Of a stretch of DNA of 64,000 nt, positions 8,282-17,157 are shown one piece after another. The notes under the pieces were generated by a model. That model worked only from the letters and a program-made list of their open reading frames with translations, made no database searches and was not told where the DNA came from. Within the stretch, counting starts at the first letter, position 1. The number at the start of each line of letters is the position of its first letter. Position numbers and translations under genes: made by a program. The stretch spans positions 2,421,501-2,485,500 of the forward strand of contig NZ_CP109787.1 of assembly GCF_025857195.1 (NCBI RefSeq), given 5' to 3'. This stretch comes from Leisingera thetidis. Its GTDB lineage: Bacteria; Pseudomonadota; Alphaproteobacteria; Rhodobacterales; Rhodobacteraceae.

Positions 8282-8465
8282 GGGTCACCTCAACGGAACT
8301 TAAAAGGACGGGCCTTCGGGAAACGCGTCAAAAAATGCAGCAGTCAGGCAACCATAGGTGAGGCTTCGAATTTCACGCAAGAGTCTTTTGACGCAGCGGC
8401 AACCTTATGCCCGGCCATGCAGAGGACTGATGGACAAGACCGGCCGACTGCTCTAACCGGATGGT

Positions 8466-9677
8466 ATGTCCACATATAATTCCCGCGTGTCCGGCCAGCG
8501 GACGCCTCCGCGCATTTTCACCCTGATCCTGCTTGCCGGGCTGTCGGCGCTTGGCATGAACCTGCATCTGCCGTCGCTGGCGGGGATGGCCGAGTATTAC
8601 ACGGTCGACTACCGGGTGATGCAGCTGTCGGTGGCGCTGTATCTTGCCGGCAATGCGGTGGTGCAGATCTTTGTCGGGCCGATCTCCGACCAGATGGGGC
8701 GGCGGCCGGTGATCCTGACCAGCATCGTGCTGTTCCTGCTGGCCACATTGGGCTGCATCTATGCGCCGACGGCGGAGCTGTTCCTGCTGTTCCGGGTGGC
8801 GCAAACGGCGGTGGCGGCGACCATGGTGCTGAGCCGGGCCGCGGTGCGCGACATGTTCGACACCAACGAGGCCGCCAGCATGATCGGCTATGTCACCATG
8901 GGCATGGCGGTGGTGCCGATGATCGGCCCCGCAATCGGCGGTTTTCTGGACCAGTGGATGGGCTGGAAAGCCAATTTCTGGATGCTGTTCCTGGTCGGCG
9001 CGGCAACGCTGGCGATCACTTTCACCGATTTCGGCGAGACCGCCCACAAGAGCGGCAAGACGCTGATGGCGCAATTCCGCGAATACCCGGAGCTGCTGCG
9101 CTCGCCGCGGTTCTGGGGCTATTCGCTGTCCTCCGGCCTCGCCTCGGGCGCGTTCTTTGCCTACCTGGGCGGCGCGCCGTTTGTCGGCACCGAGGTCTAC
9201 GGGCTGAGCACCGCGGAGCTGGGGGTCTATTTCTCGGCGCCGGCGATCGGGTATTTTGCCGGCAACTTCGCCTCCGGGCGCTATTCCACCCGGATCGGCA
9301 TCAACCGCATGGTGCTGTGGGGCTGTGTCTTCAATGGCGGCGGGGTGCTGCTGTCGCTGCTGATCGCAATGGCGGGCGCCGACAGCGTGCTGACCTTCTT
9401 CGGGCTGATGTGCTTTGTCGGCCTCGGCAACGGCATGGCGATCCCCAATGCCACCGCCGGGGCCATTTCGGTGCGGCCGCATCTGGCGGGCACCGCCTCC
9501 GGCCTCAGCGGCGCGATCATGATCGGTGCGGGGGCTGTGCTCAGCGCCCTGGCCGGCTGGCTGCTGGTGCCGGGCTCCACCGCGGTGCCGCTGCTGGCGA
9601 TCATGTTCGGCACCGCCCTGTGCGGGCTGCTGGCGATCGTGCTGGTGGTGGTGCGGGAGCGGCAGATCGGCGCATGA
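8466..9677 (+). CDS. Bcr/CflA-type multidrug efflux MFS transporter
   Basis: 403 residues with about twelve hydrophobic segments, consistent with a drug:H+ antiporter of the major facilitator superfamily in the inner membrane. Family marks are the loop 2-3 motif GPISDQMGRRPVILT (about residues 72-86), the RAAVRDMF segment and GYVTMGMAVVPMIGPAIGGFLDQ, the helix-5 antiporter motif of DHA1/Bcr proteins. It is divergent from the toxin-like operon across about 180 bases and 75 bases upstream of pccR on the same strand. The substrate cannot be predicted. Possible co-transcription with pccR is weakened by the regulatory sites between them. Confidence 0.9.
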   Translation: MSTYNSRVSGQRTPPRIFTLILLAGLSALGMNLHLPSLAGMAEYYTVDYRVMQLSVALYLAGNAVVQIFVGPISDQMGRRPVILTSIVLFLLATLGCIYAPTAELFLLFRVAQTAVAATMVLSRAAVRDMFDTNEAASMIGYVTMGMAVVPMIGPAIGGFLDQWMGWKANFWMLFLVGAATLAITFTDFGETAHKSGKTLMAQFREYPELLRSPRFWGYSLSSGLASGAFFAYLGGAPFVGTEVYGLSTAELGVYFSAPAIGYFAGNFASGRYSTRIGINRMVLWGCVFNGGGVLLSLLIAMAGADSVLTFFGLMCFVGLGNGMAIPNATAGAISVRPHLAGTASGLSGAIMIGAGAVLSALAGWLLVPGSTAVPLLAIMFGTALCGLLAIVLVVVRERQIGA

Positions 9678-9704
9678 GGGCTGCGGCGGGCTTGCGGCCC
9701 TGAA

Positions 9705-9742
9705 TTTGCAATTATACCATTCGCAGGAAATGGATTTGCAAA
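9705..9742 (+). promoter_or_regulatory. Candidate PccR autoregulatory sites
   Basis: TTTGCAAT at 9705, TTCGCAGG at 9720 and TTTGCAAA at 9735 are spaced 15 bases start to start. The last ends about ten bases before the pccR ATG, overlapping the translation initiation region. The motif matches the pccB upstream region, which suggests self-regulation. Confidence 0.6.
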
Positions 9743-9752
9743 GGCACGCCCC

Positions 9753-11141
9753 ATGGCCACCCAGAAACTTTACGCCGGCGCCAAGCTGCGCGAAATGCGG
9801 CAGCGGCTGGAGCTGACGCAGAAGGATTTTGCCGCCAAGCTGGGGGTGTCCCTGCCCTATCTGAACCAGATGGAGAACAACAACCGGCCGGTGTCGACCA
9901 CGGTGGTTCTGGCGCTGGCGCAGGAATTCGGCATGGATGTGACCGAGCTGAGCGCCGGCGACAGCGAGCGGCTGGTCAGCGACATGCGCGAGGCGATGGC
10001 GGATCCGGTGTTTGCCGATGATGCGCCGCCGCTGGCGGACCTGCGGCTGACCGCCTCCAATGCCCCGGCGCTGGCGCGGGCGTTTCTGTCGCTGCACCGG
10101 GCCTACCGGCAGACCCATGAGCGGCTGGCGTCGCTGGACGAGGCGCTGGGGCGCGAGGATGCCCGCATTCAAGCGAGCCCCTGGGAAGAAGTGCGGGACT
10201 TCTTCCATTACTGCGACAATTACATCGACGCAGTGGACCACGCGGCGGAGCATTTTGCCGCCACCAATGATATCCGCGCCGCGGCGGTGGCCGAGCTGGA
10301 GCGCGGCGGGGTCACCGTGAAGCAGACCGAGATGGAGGGGCTGCGCCGCTATGATGCGGAGACCGGCGTGCTGCATCTGTCCAACCGCTCCGCGCCGCAG
10401 ACGCAGCTGTTCCAGATGCTGCTGCAGGTGGCCTTGCTGCGGCAGAACGCACTGCTGGAAGCGACGCTCGATTTTGCAAAGTTCCAGAGCGAGGAGGCCC
10501 GCGCCATCGCCAAGATCGGTCTGGCCAACTACTTCGCCGGGGCGGCCTTGATGCCCTACACGCGGTTCCTGCAGGCGGCGCAGGCCTGCCGCCATGACCT
10601 GGAGCTGCTGTCGATCCGCTTTGGCGCCTCGATCGAGCAGATTGCCCACCGGCTGTCGACGATGCAGCGGCCCGGCGCCAAGGGGGTGCCGTTCTTCTTC
10701 GTGCGCGTCGATCAGGCCGGCACGATCACCAAGCGGCACTCCGCCACACGGCTGCAGTTTGCCCGTTTCGGCGGCGCCTGCCCCTTATGGAACGTGCACC
10801 GGGCGTTCGAGACCCCGGGCCGGTTCCTGCGCCAGCTGGCGGAGACGCCGGACGGGGTGCGCTATATCTCGCTGGCGCGGGATGTGTCGAAACCGGGCGG
10901 CTCATTCGGCGCGCCGGTGCGGCGCTATGCGATTTCGCTGGGGTGCGAGGTGCGCCATGCCGAGGCGCTGGTCTATGCCGACACGCTGGATGTGAGCCAG
11001 GACAGCGCCTATGAGCCGATCGGCATCTCCTGCCGCATCTGCGAGAGGAAGGACTGCCACCAGCGCTCGGTGCCGCCCCTGGAGCGGCGGCTGACCATCA
11101 ACACCGACCAGCGCGGCGTGCTGCCTTATGAGGTGAGCTGA
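9753..11141 (+). CDS. pccR: Short-chain fatty acyl-CoA regulator, PccR/ScfR family
   Basis: 462 residues. An N-terminal XRE helix-turn-helix (about 10-60: LREMRQRLELTQKDFAAKLGVSLPYLNQMENNNRP) is followed by an IrrE/ImmA-like region and the long C-terminal domain of the ScfR family, with the cysteine cluster GISCRICERKDCHQR near residue 430. Members sense short-chain acyl-CoA pools; PccR of Rhodobacter sphaeroides activates pccB during propionyl-CoA assimilation (recalled). The co-located pccB with TTTGCAAA sites supports the PccR assignment over RamB or MccR homologues. Sites upstream suggest autoregulation. The ATG is preceded by AAAGGC. Confidence 0.88.
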   Translation: MATQKLYAGAKLREMRQRLELTQKDFAAKLGVSLPYLNQMENNNRPVSTTVVLALAQEFGMDVTELSAGDSERLVSDMREAMADPVFADDAPPLADLRLTASNAPALARAFLSLHRAYRQTHERLASLDEALGREDARIQASPWEEVRDFFHYCDNYIDAVDHAAEHFAATNDIRAAAVAELERGGVTVKQTEMEGLRRYDAETGVLHLSNRSAPQTQLFQMLLQVALLRQNALLEATLDFAKFQSEEARAIAKIGLANYFAGAALMPYTRFLQAAQACRHDLELLSIRFGASIEQIAHRLSTMQRPGAKGVPFFFVRVDQAGTITKRHSATRLQFARFGGACPLWNVHRAFETPGRFLRQLAETPDGVRYISLARDVSKPGGSFGAPVRRYAISLGCEVRHAEALVYADTLDVSQDSAYEPIGISCRICERKDCHQRSVPPLERRLTINTDQRGVLPYEVS

Positions 11142-11171
11142 GGCCGGCCCGCGCGTTACGGGGCGGCGCAG

Positions 11172-11432
11172 TCAGCCGCGCAGGCGGTCCAGCAGGCGGG
11201 CCATCAGTGCGCGTTCCGCCTTGACCGCCGCTTGCGGCGGCTGTTCGGGCTGGTCTGCCGGGGCCGTCCGCCACTGGCGCATGCGGTTTGGGGCAGGCTC
11301 CTCCGCCTCTGCCGGGACCGCCGCGTCTGCCCTGACCACGTTTCGGACCGCTGCAAGGATTTCTGCATCGGAATGCTCGGACGGCACCCCCTCGATCTCC
11401 TGCCAGCGCCCCGGCTGATAGACCTGTCCCAT
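11172..11432 (-). CDS. Hypothetical protein, 86 aa
   Basis: Begins MGQVYQPGRWQEIEGV, followed by an acidic/proline-rich linker and an arginine-rich end (ALMARLLDRLRG). No signal peptide, membrane segment or known domain is recognised. The start at 11432 is chosen because AAGGAG lies eight bases upstream; an in-frame ATG at 11450 would put that ribosome-binding site inside the gene. It converges with pccR, with a gap of about 30 bases. Confidence 0.6.
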   Translation of the reverse strand: MGQVYQPGRWQEIEGVPSEHSDAEILAAVRNVVRADAAVPAEAEEPAPNRMRQWRTAPADQPEQPPQAAVKAERALMARLLDRLRG

Positions 11433-11677
11433 ACGGTTACTCCTTCGCACGATACTCCGCAGCCGCCGCTTTGAGGCCGGACCCGGGCTGCAGGCTATAC
11501 ATAGCGCCTCCGGTCATGATTTTGACGAATTTGCCTTAAATTCACCAAAATTCCCTTGTATCCGGGATGGGTTTTTCAACAGCCGCCGGGCTGCGCGGCA
11601 ATTGTTTCCGGTCCAGGATCAATCCGGCCGCCGCGACTCGCACTGCACCGAAGACAAGGCGGCCGGCCTGCGCCGGA

Positions 11678-11704
11678 CAAAGAAAAGAGGCGCACCGGGC
11701 GCCC
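11678..11704 (-). terminator. Rho-independent terminator after the YdcH-family gene
   Basis: On the minus strand GGCGC, loop CCGGT, GCGCC is followed by a T-rich run (TCTTTTCTTT). It lies about 30 bases after the stop at 11733. Confidence 0.7.
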
Positions 11705-11732
11705 CTTCTGCGAAAGCTCTGTCTGCAGGCCC

Positions 11733-11972
11733 TTACGCCCTGGACAGGATCCCCCAGATCTCATCCTTCAGCGCGGCGCGCTGCTTGCGCATGTCGGTCT
11801 CGGCCTGGGCGCTGACCGGCTCCACGCTGGTTTCCGCCCGGTGCACGGCCCGGTTCACCGCGTGGTATTCATCCGACAGTTTGGCGAAATGCGCATCCGT
11901 CTGTTTCAGCCGGCTCATCAGCGCCGCTTTTTCCGGGAATTCCTCGGCCAGTTCATGGGGCGTGTTGGACAC
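11733..11972 (-). CDS. YdcH family (DUF465) protein, 79 aa
   Basis: MSNTPHELAEEFPEKAALMSRLKQTDAHFAKLSDEYHAVNRAVHRAE followed by LRKQRAALKDEIW-like sequence: one long amphipathic helical hairpin with the L..L...D..F..L...Y...N..I.. pattern of YdcH/DUF465 proteins. Function is unknown; the family is small, cytoplasmic and common in proteobacteria. A ribosome-binding site (AGGAGCAGG) precedes the ATG, and a hairpin terminator follows. It appears monocistronic, between the bet operon terminator and the 86-aa gene. Confidence 0.85.
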   Translation of the reverse strand: MSNTPHELAEEFPEKAALMSRLKQTDAHFAKLSDEYHAVNRAVHRAETSVEPVSAQAETDMRKQRAALKDEIWGILSRA

Positions 11973-12082
11973 CTGCCTGCTCCTTCTTCCTAGGGTCGCT
12001 TGCAGGGTATTGCCTGCCCTGCCCGGCCGCTTTGACGCGGATCAAGAGATGCGGGAAAGGTGCTGATTTTCAGGCAGAAAGT

Positions 12083-12118
12083 AAGCCGCCCGCACAAAGG
12101 GGAGGTGGCGGGCGGCTT
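12083..12118 (-). terminator. Terminator-like hairpin after betA
   Basis: AAGCCGCCCGC and GCGGGCGGCTT pair perfectly over 11 bp around a 14-base loop. It lies 20 bases past the betA stop. The tail on the minus strand is only weakly T-rich (TACTTTCTG). Confidence 0.6.
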
Positions 12119-12136
12119 GCTGGCAACGCAACAGGA

Positions 12137-13792
12137 TCAGCGTTGCGCTTCGCGCCAGTTCGGGTTGAACCACGGCTCTGCATTCGACGATGGCAGGCGG
12201 CGGCCCAGGATGTGGTCGGAGGCCTTCTCGCCGGTCATGATCGAGGGGCCGTTGAGGTTGCCGTTGGTGATGCGCGGGAAGATCGAGCTGTCGGCAACGC
12301 GCAAGGACTCGACGCCGATCACCCGGCAGTCCGGGTCGACCACCGACATCGGATCGTCCGCCGCGCCCATCTTGCAGGTGCCGCAGGGGTGATAGGCGCT
12401 TTCGACATGCTCGCGCAGGAAGCCGTCGATCTCGTCGTCCGTTTGCAGGTCCGTGCCGGGCTGGATCTCATGCTTGAGGAACGGCTTCATCGCGTCCTGG
12501 GCAAAGATTTCGCGGGTCAGGCGCACGCATTTGCGGAAGTCGATCCAGTCCTGCTCGGTCGACATGTAGTTGAACAGGATGTTCGGCGCGTCCTTGGGGT
12601 CGCCGGAGGCCAGCGTGACCTCGCCGCGCGAAGGCGAGCGCATCGGGCCGACATGGGCCTGGAAGCCGTGGCCCTCTGCCGCCGCCTGGCCGTCGTAGCG
12701 GACCGCGATCGGCAGGAAGTGGTACTGGATGTCGGGGTAGTCCACGCCCTTGTCGGAGCGGATGAAGGCGGCGCTTTCGAACTGGTTGGAGGCGCCGAGC
12801 CCTGTTTTGGTGAACATCCACTGGGCGCCGACATAGGCCTTGCCCACCAGGTTCCAGTATTTGAACAGGGTGATCGGCTGCTTGCAGGCGAACTGGAAGT
12901 AGAATTCCAGGTGGTCCTGCAGGTTCTGGCCGACGCCGGGACGGTCGGCGATCACGTCGATGCCGTGTTCGGCCAGATGCTTGGCCGGGCCGATGCCTGA
13001 CAGCATCAGCATCTTGGGCGAGTTCAGCGAGGAAGCGGCCAGGATCACCTCCGCATTGGCGCGGATCACCTCGACCTTGCCGCCGCGTTCGATCTCGACG
13101 CCCACGGCGCGGCCGTCCTCGATCACCACCTTGCGGGCAAGCGCGCGGATCATATCGCAGTTTTCACGTTTCAGCGCGGGCTTGAGGTAGGCGTTGGCGG
13201 CGGACCAGCGGCGGCCCTTGTAGACCGTCATCTCCATCGGGCCGAAGCCCTCCTGCTGCTCGCCGTTGTAATCCTTGGTGACCGGGTAGCCGGCCTGCGA
13301 ACCGGCCTTGACGAAGGCGTCATGCAGCGGGTTGTCGCGGGGGCCGCGGGTCACATGCAGCGGGCCGTCCTTGCCGCGCCAGTCCGGATCGCCGCCATGG
13401 CCGCGGCCGTTCCAGGTTTCCATCCGTTTGAAGTACGGCAGCACGTCGGCATAGGACCAGCCCGCCGCGCCGGAGTCTGCCCAGTGGTTGTAGTCGCCCG
13501 CGTGGCCGCGCACGTAGACCATGCCGTTGATCGAGGAGGAGCCGCCGATCACCTTGCCGCGCGGGCAGACCAGCTGGCGGCCGCCCAGATGCGGTTCGGG
13601 CTGGGATTTGTAGCCCCAGTCATAGAGCGGCATGTTCATCGGGTAGCTGAGCGCCCCCGGCATCTGAATAAACGGCCCGGCATCACTGCCGCCGTGTTCG
13701 ATCACCAGCACCGACCTGCCGGCCTCGGACAGCCGGTAGGCCATGGCACAGCCGGCCGAGCCGGCACCGACAATCACATAATCCGCGTTCAT
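12137..13792 (-). CDS. betA: Choline dehydrogenase
   Basis: 551-residue GMC-family flavoprotein oxidising choline to betaine aldehyde at the inner face of the membrane. The N-terminus carries the FAD dinucleotide fold ([21 protein letters not shown], residues 4-24). GMC signature 1 follows ([19 protein letters not shown], about 83-101) and signature 2 is around residue 260 ([23 protein letters not shown]). The C-terminus has the catalytic histidine region ([11 protein letters not shown]) and the final [19 protein letters not shown]. It is the last gene of the BCCT-betC-betB-betA operon. A 210-base gap containing a large hairpin separates it from betB, so its expression may be set separately. 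Confidence 0.96.
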   Translation of the reverse strand: MNADYVIVGAGSAGCAMAYRLSEAGRSVLVIEHGGSDAGPFIQMPGALSYPMNMPLYDWGYKSQPEPHLGGRQLVCPRGKVIGGSSSINGMVYVRGHAGDYNHWADSGAAGWSYADVLPYFKRMETWNGRGHGGDPDWRGKDGPLHVTRGPRDNPLHDAFVKAGSQAGYPVTKDYNGEQQEGFGPMEMTVYKGRRWSAANAYLKPALKRENCDMIRALARKVVIEDGRAVGVEIERGGKVEVIRANAEVILAASSLNSPKMLMLSGIGPAKHLAEHGIDVIADRPGVGQNLQDHLEFYFQFACKQPITLFKYWNLVGKAYVGAQWMFTKTGLGASNQFESAAFIRSDKGVDYPDIQYHFLPIAVRYDGQAAAEGHGFQAHVGPMRSPSRGEVTLASGDPKDAPNILFNYMSTEQDWIDFRKCVRLTREIFAQDAMKPFLKHEIQPGTDLQTDDEIDGFLREHVESAYHPCGTCKMGAADDPMSVVDPDCRVIGVESLRVADSSIFPRITNGNLNGPSIMTGEKASDHILGRRLPSSNAEPWFNPNWREAQR

Positions 13793-13950
13793 CGCTTCTC
13801 TCCATTGCGGTTCCGGGCCGGGTCAAGGATGCCGCGAGGCACCGCGCCTGGCGCGGCTTGTCCTTGAGGCGCCCGAATCCGCCTCATCATTGGTCTGGTC
13901 CGCTGAGGACGCAGCGCGCCCTCAACGGGCTTCTCAGCAAACCCTTCCCC

Positions 13951-14003
13951 ATTGCCCTTTCGGGCAACGGGGCGGGTGGGTGGGCGTTGCCCGAAAGGGC
14001 AAT
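13951..14003. repeat. Hairpin with 19-bp arms and a G-quadruplex-type loop, between betB and betA
   Basis: Arms ATTGCCCTTTCGGGCAACG (13951-13969) and its exact complement (13985-14003) enclose GGGCGGGTGGGTGGG on the plus strand. Each arm is also a small hairpin (TTGCCC-TTTC-GGGCAA). The right arm ends on the last base of the betB stop codon. In the bet mRNA the loop is C-rich, so a quadruplex would form on the DNA strand opposite the template. Confidence 0.9.
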
Positions 14004-15460
14004 CAGAACGCCGCTTCGACGTCGCCCATGCGCACGTAGACAGACTTCACCTGGCTGAAGTGCTTGATCGCCTCTTTCGAGTTCTCGCGGCCGACGCCAG
14101 ACGCCTTCACCCCGCCGAACGGCGCCTCGACCGGCGCGTCGTTGTAGGAGTTGATGAAGCAGCTGCCGGCCTCCAGCTGGCCGATCACCCGGTGGGCGCG
14201 GCTGAAGTCGTTGGTGAAGACACCGGCGCTGAGACCGAATTCGGTGTCATTGGCGCGGGCGATGACTTCTTCCTCGGTGTCGAAGTCCAGCACCGACATC
14301 ACCGGGCCGAAGATTTCCTCGCGCGCGATGGTCATATCGTCGGTCACATCGGCAAAGACGGTGGGCTGGATGAAGAAGCCCGGCAGGTCGGCGCGGTTGC
14401 CGCCGCAGATCAGGCGGGCGCCCTCTGCCTTGCCCTTCTCAACGTAGCCCAGCACGATGTTCATCTGGTTCTCGGTGACCATCGGGCCGAAATTTGTGGC
14501 CTCGTCCTGCGGATCGCCCAGCACCGCGGCGCCGGTGCGCTCGGCCAGGCGGGCCAGGAATTTCTCCTTGATGCCCTTCTGCACGAACACGCGGGTGCCG
14601 TTGGAGCAGACCTGGCCGGAGGAGTAGAAGTTGCCGTTGATGGCGCCGCCGACGGCGTTTTCCACATCGGCGTCGTCAAAGATGATCAGCGGCGACTTGC
14701 CGCCCAGCTCCATGGTGACGTGCTTCATGCCTGCGGCGGCGGCGGCATAAACCTTCTTGCCGGTCGGCACCGAACCGGTCAGCGAGACCTTGTCGACGCG
14801 CGGATCGGTGACCAGCGCGCCGCCCACTTCGCCCATGCCCTGCACCACGTTGAACACGCCCGCGGGCAGGCCGGCCTCGTGCAGGATCTCGGCCACTTTC
14901 AAAGCACACAGCGGAGTGGTCTCGGAGGGTTTGAACACCATCGAGTTGCCGCAGGCCAGTGCCGGGGCGCCCTTCCAGCAGGCGATCTGGGTCGGGTAGT
15001 TCCAGGCGCCGATGCCGACACACAGGCCGAGTGCTTCGCGCACGGTATAGACCCAGTCCTCGCCCATCGGGATATGCTCGCCGGTCAGGGAACCTGCGAG
15101 GCCGCCGAAGTATTCCAGCGCGTCGGCGCCGGAGGTGGCGTCAGCGACGAGGGTTTCCTGCAGCGGCTTGCCGGTGTCGTAGGTTTCCAGCACGCTGAGG
15201 TCGCGGTTGCGCGTCCGCATGATGTCGGCGGCGCGGCGCAGGATGCGGCCGCGCTCGGTGCCGGTCATCTTCGCCCAGGCCTTTTGCGCGGCTTTGGCGG
15301 TGGACAGCGCCTGCTCCACGATTGCGGGCGTGGCGGCGTGGACAGTGGCGATCTGCTCACCGGTCGCGGCATAGATCACCGGGATCGGGGTGCCTGCGGT
15401 GTCTTCGACGTATTCGCCGTTGATGAAATGGCTGGCTTTGGGTTGAGCGGGATGAGTCAT
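14003..15460 (-). CDS. betB: Betaine aldehyde dehydrogenase
   Basis: 485-residue NAD(P)+-dependent aldehyde dehydrogenase, second oxidation of the choline-to-glycine-betaine path, cytoplasmic. The substrate/cofactor region contains the [15 protein letters not shown] segment (about residue 150). The catalytic glutamate motif is [18 protein letters not shown] (about 245-262) and the nucleophile lies in [14 protein letters not shown] (about 280-293). The end ([33 protein letters not shown]) is typical of BetB. It follows betC in the operon with about 60 bases between, which hold a copy of the dispersed ATATTT/GGCCAGA element. Confidence 0.96.
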   Translation of the reverse strand: MTHPAQPKASHFINGEYVEDTAGTPIPVIYAATGEQIATVHAATPAIVEQALSTAKAAQKAWAKMTGTERGRILRRAADIMRTRNRDLSVLETYDTGKPLQETLVADATSGADALEYFGGLAGSLTGEHIPMGEDWVYTVREALGLCVGIGAWNYPTQIACWKGAPALACGNSMVFKPSETTPLCALKVAEILHEAGLPAGVFNVVQGMGEVGGALVTDPRVDKVSLTGSVPTGKKVYAAAAAGMKHVTMELGGKSPLIIFDDADVENAVGGAINGNFYSSGQVCSNGTRVFVQKGIKEKFLARLAERTGAAVLGDPQDEATNFGPMVTENQMNIVLGYVEKGKAEGARLICGGNRADLPGFFIQPTVFADVTDDMTIAREEIFGPVMSVLDFDTEEEVIARANDTEFGLSAGVFTNDFSRAHRVIGQLEAGSCFINSYNDAPVEAPFGGVKASGVGRENSKEAIKHFSQVKSVYVRMGDVEAAF

Positions 15461-15477
15461 GTTTTTATGCCTCCGGC

Positions 15478-15501
15478 GGGGATATTTAGGGCCAGAAGAA
15501 C
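15478..15501 (+). repeat. Dispersed ATATTT/GGCCAGA element, copy 2
   Basis: GGGGATATTTAGGGCC followed by AGAAGAAC, in the gap between betC and betB, on the strand opposite to the operon. Related copies lie at 2134, 35906 and 44488. Confidence 0.55.
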
Positions 15502-15522
15502 TGGCGGGATGCGGATTTCGGG

Positions 15523-17031
15523 TTATTCGCCCCGGGGAAAGCGTTTGCTTTCCTCGAGGGTGTCGAGATTCATGTGGTTGCGCATGTAGCGCTCGGAGGC
15601 CTTTTGCAGCGGCTGGTAGTCCCAGGGGTAGTAGCCGCCCTGGCGCAGGGCCTCGTAGACGACCCAGCGGCGGGCCTGGCTGGCGCGCACCTCTGCGTCG
15701 AAGGTGTCCAGGTTCCAGCGGGCCTCGGATTTGGCACGCAATGTCTGCAGCGTGCCGGCATGGGCCGGGTCGTCCGCCAGGTTGCTGAGCTCATGCGGGT
15801 CGGCCTCCAGATCGAACAGCTGATCCGGGTCCAGCGCGCAGCGGTTGTATTTCCACTTGCCGTAGCGAAGCGACACCAGCGGCGCATAAGACGCCTCGGC
15901 CGCGTATTCCACAGCAACCGGTTCGCTGCGCTCAGAGCCGGTGGCCAGCGGCACCAGGTTCTGGCCGTCGGTCCAGGGTTCGATCTCGCCCATGTCCACA
16001 CCGGCCAGCGCCCCCAGGGTCGGGGTCACGTCCAGCGTGGACACCGGGGTATCGATCCGGCCCGCAGGCAGATCCGGCGCCGAGATCATCAGCGGCACGC
16101 GGCTGGAGCCCTCAAAGAAGCTCATCTTGAACCACAGGCCCCGCTCGCCCAGCATGTCGCCGTGGTCGGAGACAAACAGGATGATCGCCTCCTGCCTTGT
16201 GGTTTCCAGCACGTTCAGGATCTCGCCGATCTTGTCATCCAGATAGGAGATATTGGCGAAATAGGCGCGGCGGGCGCGTTTGATGTGGTCTTCGGTGATG
16301 TCGAAGCTGCGCCAGTCGTTGGCGTCGAAGATCCGCTTGGCGTGGGCGTCGTGGTCCTCGTAGTCCATCGCCGGGACCTGCGGCAGCAGATGCTCGCAAT
16401 CCTCATAGAGGTCCCAGTATTTGCGGCGCGCCACATAGGGGTCATGCGGATGGGTGAAGGAGACGGTCAGCGCCCAGGGGCGGTCGTCCAGCCCGCGCGA
16501 CAGCTCATACAGCTTGGCGGTGGCGTTGTAGGCGACCTCGTCATCGTATTCCATCTGGTTGGAGGTTTCCGCCACCCCTGCCCCGGTGACCGAGCCCATG
16601 TTGTGATACCACCAGTCGATGCGCTCGCCCGGCTTGCGGTAATCCGGGGTCCAGCCGAAATCGGCCGGGTAGATGTCGGTGGTCAGCCGGTCCTCGAAGC
16701 CGTGCAGCTGGTCGGGGCCGACGAAATGCATCTTGCCCGAGAGGCAGGTGTAGTATCCCGCGCGGCGCAGGTGGTGGGCATAGGTGGGGATATCGCTGCG
16801 GAACTCAGCCGCGTTGTCGTAGACGCCGGTGCGCGAGGGCAGCTGGCCGGACATGAAGGAGGCCCGCCCCGGCGCGCACAGCGGCGACGCGGTATAGGCG
16901 TTGGCAAAGCGGGTGGAGCGTTCCGCCAGCTTCTTCAGGTTCGGTGCATGCAGCCAGTCGGCGGGGCCGTCCGGGAAAAGTGTCCCATTCAGTTGGTCAA
17001 CCATCAGGATCAGGATATTCGGGGCACTCAT
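15523..17031 (-). CDS. betC: Choline-sulfatase
   Basis: 502-residue type I sulfatase that hydrolyses choline-O-sulfate to choline and sulfate. Metal-binding start: [12 protein letters not shown]. The sulfatase signature [19 protein letters not shown] (about residues 50-68) contains the cysteine of CxPxR that is converted to formylglycine. [31 protein letters not shown] is the second metal-site region. The C-terminal extension ([25 protein letters not shown]) is characteristic of BetC. There is no signal peptide, so it is cytoplasmic as expected. It sits between the transporter and betB. Confidence 0.96.
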   Translation of the reverse strand: MSAPNILILMVDQLNGTLFPDGPADWLHAPNLKKLAERSTRFANAYTASPLCAPGRASFMSGQLPSRTGVYDNAAEFRSDIPTYAHHLRRAGYYTCLSGKMHFVGPDQLHGFEDRLTTDIYPADFGWTPDYRKPGERIDWWYHNMGSVTGAGVAETSNQMEYDDEVAYNATAKLYELSRGLDDRPWALTVSFTHPHDPYVARRKYWDLYEDCEHLLPQVPAMDYEDHDAHAKRIFDANDWRSFDITEDHIKRARRAYFANISYLDDKIGEILNVLETTRQEAIILFVSDHGDMLGERGLWFKMSFFEGSSRVPLMISAPDLPAGRIDTPVSTLDVTPTLGALAGVDMGEIEPWTDGQNLVPLATGSERSEPVAVEYAAEASYAPLVSLRYGKWKYNRCALDPDQLFDLEADPHELSNLADDPAHAGTLQTLRAKSEARWNLDTFDAEVRASQARRWVVYEALRQGGYYPWDYQPLQKASERYMRNHMNLDTLEESKRFPRGE

Positions 17032-17108
17032 CGCGGACCTCCCAAGTATTGGCGATGTTTCGTTGCAAAGGCGCCTGGCAGGCCCGAAGGCGCCGCCAGG
17101 CAGTTGGA

Positions 17109-17145
17109 GGCTGAACCATCTATTCGGGGAAACAGGGGTTCAGCC
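17109..17145 (-). repeat. Intercistronic hairpin between transporter and betC
   Basis: GGCTGAACC at 17109 pairs with GGTTCAGCC at 17137 across a 19-base loop. Just upstream of betC, a GGCGCC-rich stretch (17070-17100) can form another stem. These could be mRNA processing or stability elements between transporter and enzyme genes. Confidence 0.5.
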
Positions 17146-17157
17146 GGGAGACCGCCC

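Noticed and set aside
8373..10739. 788-residue open frame on the minus strand opposite the MFS and pccR genes
   Set aside because: Composition is H/Q/R-rich and it is antisense to two well-recognised proteins; a shadow frame caused by high GC.
13952..15589. 545-residue plus-strand frame opposite betB
   Set aside because: Antisense to a complete betB with no recognisable motif of its own.
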